A stretch of 41,449 nucleotides of DNA from Alkanophaga liquidiphilum (GTDB taxonomy: Archaea > Halobacteriota > Syntropharchaeia > Alkanophagales > B39-G2): NCBI GenBank assembly GCA_029259535.1, contig JAPHEF010000014.1, positions 1 through 41,449 of the forward strand. Reading direction: 5' to 3'. Numbering within the stretch: the stretch's first letter is position 1; every line of letters begins with the position of its first letter. Both the position numbers and the translations under genes were made by a program. Under the pieces are notes generated by a model. The model was not told where the DNA came from. It saw nothing but the letters and a program-made list of their open reading frames with translations, and did not search any database. Shown in pieces: positions 38,211-41,449 of the stretch.

Positions 38211-39335
38211 TCAAGGTAAAAGCTTTAATTGCTTTAATACTCTCTCTCTCGCCTCACTTAAAGAGAACCTCATGACGATTTCGCCCTCTTTGAGCACGGG
38301 CTTCAGCAGCGGCTCGTAGCCCACCGGCGGCTCCTCCGACTCCAGCAGAACCCTGTCGTCGAGCGTGCCGGGCTTCCTATAAACTTGCTTCCGCCCGCCG
38401 AGTTTGCCACGCTTTGCGCACGGCGTCCCTTCACGCTCTACGATGTCAAGTGCGAAGTCTATGGTCCGAGCGTTCGCAACGCACGTCCCGACGCCGAACC
38501 CGTCGACCACGTTCCGGAGCTCGATAATTTCCTCTTCATCAATGCCGCCACTCACGAAAATCCTCACGTTCTTGAAGCCTCTTATGTCAAGCTCCCACCT
38601 TACCTCTTTCACAAGACGGGGGAAATCACCCCGCCGAGACGAAGGAGTATCAAGACGTACCGCCTCCAGCCGTTCTTTGAGAGTCTCAGCCGCAAGCACC
38701 GCCTCCGTTTTCTCATCGTAATACGTGTCGCAGAGGCAAATGCGAGGCACGTCTTCGGGAAGAACTTCGTCGAAAGCTTTCCACGCCGCCACTTGGTCGC
38801 CGAAGCAGATAATAAGAGCGTGTGGCATCGTCCCCATCGGCTTTATTCCGATGGCTTCGGCGCCGGCGACGTTGCTGACCCCGTCCATGCCGCCTAAATA
38901 AGCGTTACGTTCAATCACCGCCGCAAGGGCTGGGTGCTGACGCCGCGTCCCGAAGGAAATGACTTGGGCGGCGCCTGCCGCTTTTTTAATCCTTGCCGCC
39001 TTCGTCGCAATCCCCGACTCGTGGCACAGAAAGCCCAAAATCGCCGTCTCATATCTCGCAAAGTCCAAATACCGCCCTTCTATCCTGAGGACGGGCTCGT
39101 CGCCGAAGAAGACCGTGCCCTCAGGCATAGCATAAACGTCAAGGGGCTTGCCCTCAAGCATATGCGCAACGTTTTCCAGTCCGGAAAAGACGCCCCAACC
39201 GTGTTGCGTCGTCGTAACCTCCGCAACGACTTTTGGATTCAGTCCTTTTTTTCTTAAAACCTCCTCAGTCCTTAAGAAATAAACGTCGGTGGTCCTTCCC
39301 GCCAGTATGTCCTTTTCCTCCACTGTGAAAAACAT
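38211..39335 (-). CDS. pncB: Nicotinate phosphoribosyltransferase
   Basis: PncB makes nicotinate mononucleotide from nicotinate and PRPP for NAD salvage. The 374-aa product has the archaeal-length form, with FGTRRQHPALAAVIERNAY, the substrate-binding LGGMDGVSNVAGAEAIGIKP and GTMPHALIICFGDQ. The catalytic loop region is DTYYDEKTEAVL and the phosphate-binding segment FVSGGIDEEEI. The C-terminus contains a short domain but no zinc knuckle. GGGGGTCACG precedes the ATG. It follows coaD by nine bases, forming a cofactor (CoA and NAD) gene pair. Confidence 0.92.
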   Translation of the reverse strand: MFFTVEEKDILAGRTTDVYFLRTEEVLRKKGLNPKVVAEVTTTQHGWGVFSGLENVAHMLEGKPLDVYAMPEGTVFFGDEPVLRIEGRYLDFARYETAILGFLCHESGIATKAARIKKAAGAAQVISFGTRRQHPALAAVIERNAYLGGMDGVSNVAGAEAIGIKPMGTMPHALIICFGDQVAAWKAFDEVLPEDVPRICLCDTYYDEKTEAVLAAETLKERLEAVRLDTPSSRRGDFPRLVKEVRWELDIRGFKNVRIFVSGGIDEEEIIELRNVVDGFGVGTCVANARTIDFALDIVEREGTPCAKRGKLGGRKQVYRKPGTLDDRVLLESEEPPVGYEPLLKPVLKEGEIVMRFSLSEARERVLKQLKLLP

Positions 39336-39344
39336 CGTGACCCC

Positions 39345-39800
39345 CTAAACCAGAAGGGCGCCGTGCTTATCTATCTCCCCGCTCTTAATTCTCGTCGAGG
39401 ATATTATTTTCCCGTCTTGCGCCTTCACGTGCTCCACTCGCACAATTCTTATGGGCTTCATACCCCGCGCCTTCCTGAGCTTGTTAATTTCAAGCGCTAC
39501 TGTATAGGTTTCAGGTGATATTACAATATAATCGAGGTCTTCGTCAAGAGTAATGCCGAAGCGGTCGTTCAGCTCCACAGTGCGCACGCGCACGCCATAT
39601 TTCCGAAACATGTATTGACGGAGGTTCTCAGCTCTCGCTTTGTAGGAGAGGACGGTTCTGCACCGGCGGCTGCGTGCCATTTCGTCAGAGGTCAGCCCTA
39701 TAACTATCTCATCGCCGTCACTAAGCTCGTATACTCTCTGAAGCAATAACCTATGCCCATCATGTAAAGGGTCGAAGGTACCCCCCAATGCGACTTTCAT
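39345..39800 (-). CDS. coaD: Phosphopantetheine adenylyltransferase, archaeal type
   Basis: The 151-aa product is the archaeal PPAT, which transfers AMP to 4-phosphopantetheine in CoA synthesis. It has the nucleotidyltransferase motif GGTFDPLHDGH (residues 6-16), followed by LLLQRVYEL, the LGIT-like VIGLTSDEMAR, and the C-terminal ISSTRIKSGEID (the ISSTxx motif). Length is typical of the archaeal group. It sits between an HTH regulator six bases upstream and pncB nine bases downstream, supporting one operon. No strong ribosome binding site is visible. Confidence 0.94.
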   Translation of the reverse strand: MKVALGGTFDPLHDGHRLLLQRVYELSDGDEIVIGLTSDEMARSRRCRTVLSYKARAENLRQYMFRKYGVRVRTVELNDRFGITLDEDLDYIVISPETYTVALEINKLRKARGMKPIRIVRVEHVKAQDGKIISSTRIKSGEIDKHGALLV

Positions 39801-39806
39801 GTTTCA

Positions 39807-40349
39807 TCATCCTGTCGCCTTCCTTGCAGCAGCTTTTATCGCATTTATCACGCTGCTTTTCGGTTTTATCGTGATGATGGGGATTTGGAGTATCTTTTCC
39901 ACCACAGGGCTGAGTATTGGAGCGCAGACGAGGGCAGCAGCACCTTCACGCTCAGCCTTCACCGCAGAAATTATGGCGTCTTCGATGCTCGTCGCCGGGT
40001 ATTCCTTAATATCAAGCCTCTCGCCGTCAACGTCCACGCTTCGCATCTCTATGCCGTCAAGCACCGGGCGTGAGGCGATGACCGCCACGAATCTCCTCTT
40101 TTTACCGCCTTTTTCCTCCTCTATCCTCCTTATCGCCCTTACAATCTTTATAAAGGTTTTCATGTTGGGCTCTCGCTCGCCGGAGAGAATCTTGTAGAGC
40201 GTGCTCTGTGGGATGCCGGCGCACTCGCTAAACTTTGCGATATTCACACGTAACTTGTTCCTCAGAACGTCAGAGAGCACAACATGTAATTCCTTGTCCT
40301 GCTGGAAGATGCTCGTTACCAGCTCTTCAGCGACGCTCATCTCCTCCAC
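39807..40349 (-). CDS. Archaeal HTH transcriptional regulator (COG1709-type)
   Basis: The 180-aa product has an N-terminal Cro/C1-type helix-turn-helix (residues about 28-70: NIAKFSECAGIPQSTLYKIL, then PNMKTFIKIVRAI). The C-terminal domain (from about 85: FVAVIASRPVLDGIEM and ALVCAPILSPVVEKIL) looks like the ligand-binding domain of archaeal regulators of this family. The start is GTG at 40349, or an ATG at 40340 with GGAGG close upstream. It begins 11 bases after a tRNA-Val gene, implying the tRNA promoter drives it. Heading the coaD-pncB run, it may respond to a CoA or pyridine-nucleotide precursor; that is inference. Confidence 0.82.
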   Translation of the reverse strand: MEEMSVAEELVTSIFQQDKELHVVLSDVLRNKLRVNIAKFSECAGIPQSTLYKILSGEREPNMKTFIKIVRAIRRIEEEKGGKKRRFVAVIASRPVLDGIEMRSVDVDGERLDIKEYPATSIEDAIISAVKAEREGAAALVCAPILSPVVEKILQIPIITIKPKSSVINAIKAAARKATG

Positions 40350-40360
40350 TTTGACGATGA

Positions 40361-40432
40361 TGGGCCCGCTGCGACTCGAACGCAGGACCTTCGCCTCGTA
40401 AGGGCGACGTCATACCGCTAGACCACGGGCCC
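40361..40432 (-). tRNA. tRNA-Val (anticodon TAC)
   Basis: The minus strand gives acceptor GGGCCCG/CGGGCCC plus discriminator A. The D arm is GTCTAGCGGTATGAC, the anticodon stem TCGCC/GGCGA has loop CTTACGA (anticodon TAC), and the T arm is CTGCGTTCGAGTCGCAG. There is no intron. The HTH gene starts 11 bases downstream. A T-rich boxA-like tract (CTTTTTTATC, 40455-40464) lies about 25-30 bases upstream, in the divergent spacer shared with NAC. Confidence 0.95.
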
Positions 40433-40470
40433 CAGAATTTATTAAAGCGGAAGATAAAAAAGTTTTACTC

Positions 40471-40824
40471 ATGAGAGGAATGCGGGGCGTGAGCCCGAAG
40501 AAGCTAAAGCAAATGATGCAACAGCTCGGCATCAACGTCGAGGAACTCGACGATGTCGAGGAGGTCGTAATCCGAAGGGCGGACGTCGAACTCGTCTTCA
40601 GAGATGCAAACGTTACGGTCGTCAATGCACCTGGCGCTAAAACTTACCAAATCGTCGGAACGCCTGAGGAGCGCCCCCGTGTCACGGAGGACGTTGTTTT
40701 TTCTGAAGAGGACGTTAATCTCGTCATGGAGAAAGCAGGGTGCAGCGAGGCTGAAGCACGAGCGGCGCTGCAAGACGCAAAAGGCGACCTTGCAGAGGCG
40801 ATAATGCGGCTCTGCGGCGACTAA
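40471..40824 (+). CDS. nac: Nascent polypeptide-associated complex protein (alpha-NAC)
   Basis: The 117-aa protein is archaeal NAC, a homodimeric ribosome-bound chaperone. The N-terminal ribosome-binding helix reads RGVSPKKLKQMMQQLGI. The NAC domain follows (about 20-80, with VVIRRADVELVFRDANVTVV and AKTYQIVGTPEE), then a UBA domain (from about 80: EEDVNLVMEKAGCSEAEARA, ending AEAIMRLCGD). A TATTAAA-like box about 30 bases upstream of the ATG suggests a leaderless or very short leader transcript. The gene is divergent from tRNA-Val (38 bp between them) and convergent with tRNA-Pro. Confidence 0.95.
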   Translation: MRGMRGVSPKKLKQMMQQLGINVEELDDVEEVVIRRADVELVFRDANVTVVNAPGAKTYQIVGTPEERPRVTEDVVFSEEDVNLVMEKAGCSEAEARAALQDAKGDLAEAIMRLCGD

Positions 40825-40834
40825 ACGAAATTGA

Positions 40835-40938
40835 TGGGGGAGCCCAGATTTGAACTGGGGTCTCAGGCCGTCTTGAGCCCTCGGCTCCCACCTCGGCTTC
40901 CCAAAGCCCGCAGGATGACCAAGCTACCCTACTCCCCC
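40835..40938 (-). tRNA. tRNA-Pro (anticodon TGG) with intron
   Basis: On the minus strand the acceptor GGGGGAG pairs with CTCCCCC plus A. The D arm GGGTAGCTTGGTCATCC matches archaeal tRNA-Pro. The anticodon stem CGGGC pairs with GCCTG across a 30-base insertion after position 37, and the T arm is CCCAGTTCAAATCTGGG. The exon loop starts TTTGGG, anticodon TGG. Removing the insertion restores a normal 74-base tRNA. It faces the NAC gene, 10 bases from its stop. Confidence 0.93.
40870..40899 (-). other. tRNA-Pro intron with canonical bulge-helix-bulge
   Basis: The 30-base intron sits at the canonical 37/38 site. Central helix TTTG/CAAG (one G-U pair) is flanked by bulges GGA and ACG, with outer stem CGGGC/GCCTG and inner stem AGCC/GGCT. 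Cleavage after the second base of each bulge joins G37 to G38, as expected for the archaeal splicing endonuclease. Confidence 0.85.
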
Positions 40939-41104
40939 GTTGTTAGATTAGTCGCCTGATTTATTTATCGTTTACTGCGAATTGAAACAGTGAAAAAGAT
41001 CACTTTTCACCCGAAGACACCGCGCCGCCGTCATCAGCAAGCTTCCAGGCGGGCGGACGTTTTCACGTCTCCAATGCATCCTTCCTCGCTTATGGCATTC
41101 TGCT

Positions 41105-41449
41105 TCATTTTCGTTTACGGACGCCCGTTCTGGTTAGTCGTAACTTTTGTAAAGTTTGTATATCGCTACGGCTAACCTTCCAGCCTCCGTCTTCATCGGC
41201 TGGCTTTCGGGGGAACGGAACTCCCCACATCTTCAAGGCTCTTGAGCGGATATTCCAGCTCCGACAACATCACGGTCGGCTGCAAACCCACATTTTCGCA
41301 TTTTAAGACCCTATGCCCATTCGGGCTTAGTTTCTCCCCACATATCGGGCATAGGGATGAAGTGTGAGCGGGCTTCACAAAAACAACCTTAACACCCTTT
41401 AGTTTCGCCTTATACTCAATGATTGATTGATGCTTCCTAAAACTCCAGC
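41105..41449 (-). pseudogene. tnpB: Decayed TnpB gene, 3' part, cut by the window edge
   Basis: From the right edge the minus strand reads WSFRKHQSIIEYKAKLKGV, then VKPAHTSSLCPICGEKLSPN, the typical TnpB lead-in to its zinc ribbon. At GCGAAAATG one A seems missing. Restoring it gives CEKCGFAADRDVVG, with the third RuvC Asp. A second shift then gives SWNIRSRALKMWGVPFPRKP and a tail to a TGA at 41105-41107. Without the corrections the open frame stops at 41193. So at least two frameshifts disable it, unless these are sequencing indels. The hairpin CCAGCC/GGCTGG (41180-41203) lies within its 3' end and may be an end structure. It is a different TnpB lineage from the one at 20498. The 5' part is outside the window. 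Confidence 0.7.

Noticed and set aside
1..41449. CRISPR arrays, rRNA genes, replication origin
   Set aside because: No regularly spaced repeats, no rRNA segments and no cluster of origin-recognition repeats next to a Cdc6 gene were seen.

Overview
This window is a gene-dense archaeal chromosome segment with roughly balanced to moderately GC-rich coding DNA. Archaeal marker genes are MCM helicase, RadA, Hel308, aRF1, Csl4, RpoL, Kae1, L32e, alpha-NAC, archaeal-type CoaD and an intron-containing tRNA-Pro. Formylmethanofuran dehydrogenase (fwdDBAC), heterodisulfide reductase subunit A, corrinoid salvage genes and MobA point to a euryarchaeon of the methanogen / methane- or alkane-oxidising kind. 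The acyl-CoA dehydrogenase and the thiolase pair with an HMG-CoA-synthase-like partner would fit a lineage that also handles acyl-CoAs (ANME-1 / Syntrophoarchaeia / Archaeoglobi-like). That placement is inference; there is no 16S or mcrA here.

Layout. 1-3.4 kb: a decayed membrane-protein fragment, a 53-aa gene, a hydrogenase-type maturation protease, an acyl-CoA dehydrogenase lacking its usual catalytic Glu, and a frameshifted gene. 3.4-5.2 kb: cobalamin salvage (CbiZ-CobZ fusion, CobS). 5.3-7.9 kb: Hsp20, then Csl4, RpoL, tRNA-Gly and aRF1 on one strand; the aRF1 start codon lies one base after the tRNA. 8.3-9.8 kb: an exported thioredoxin, a 45-aa CxxC peptide and a polyferredoxin membrane protein, probably one redox operon. 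9.8-19.8 kb: MCM; Kae1 with a HisA-related protein; a radical SAM/SPASM protein divergent from a dolichol-phosphate-mannose-synthase-like GT2; HdrA; RadA; a CBS/zinc-ribbon protein.

19.8-22.2 kb is an AT-rich accessory island with a TnpB-only (IS1341-like) element with matching end hairpins, followed by a decayed membrane-protein gene. 22.2-27.5 kb: Hel308, a ferredoxin, and a translationally coupled pair of an HMG-CoA-synthase-like/DUF35 fusion with all catalytic residues substituted plus an intact-looking thiolase. 27.8-30.4 kb: LarC and a TldE/PmbA protein. 30.5-35.7 kb: L32e, MobA and the fwdDBAC operon; MobA would supply the guanylated pterin cofactor that FwdB binds. 35.9-41.4 kb: tRNA-Glu, an RRM protein behind a tandem repeat, a tRNA-Val-HTH-CoaD-PncB-coiled coil-PRC-barrel run, alpha-NAC, tRNA-Pro(TGG) with a canonical bulge-helix-bulge intron, and a decayed TnpB gene cut by the window edge.

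The best candidates for something undescribed are the catalytically degenerate HMG-CoA-synthase homologue with its thiolase, the Glu-less acyl-CoA dehydrogenase, the three-gene thiol/Fe-S redox operon, and the short aRF1 read directly behind a tRNA. Family assignments were made by reading motifs, not by database search.
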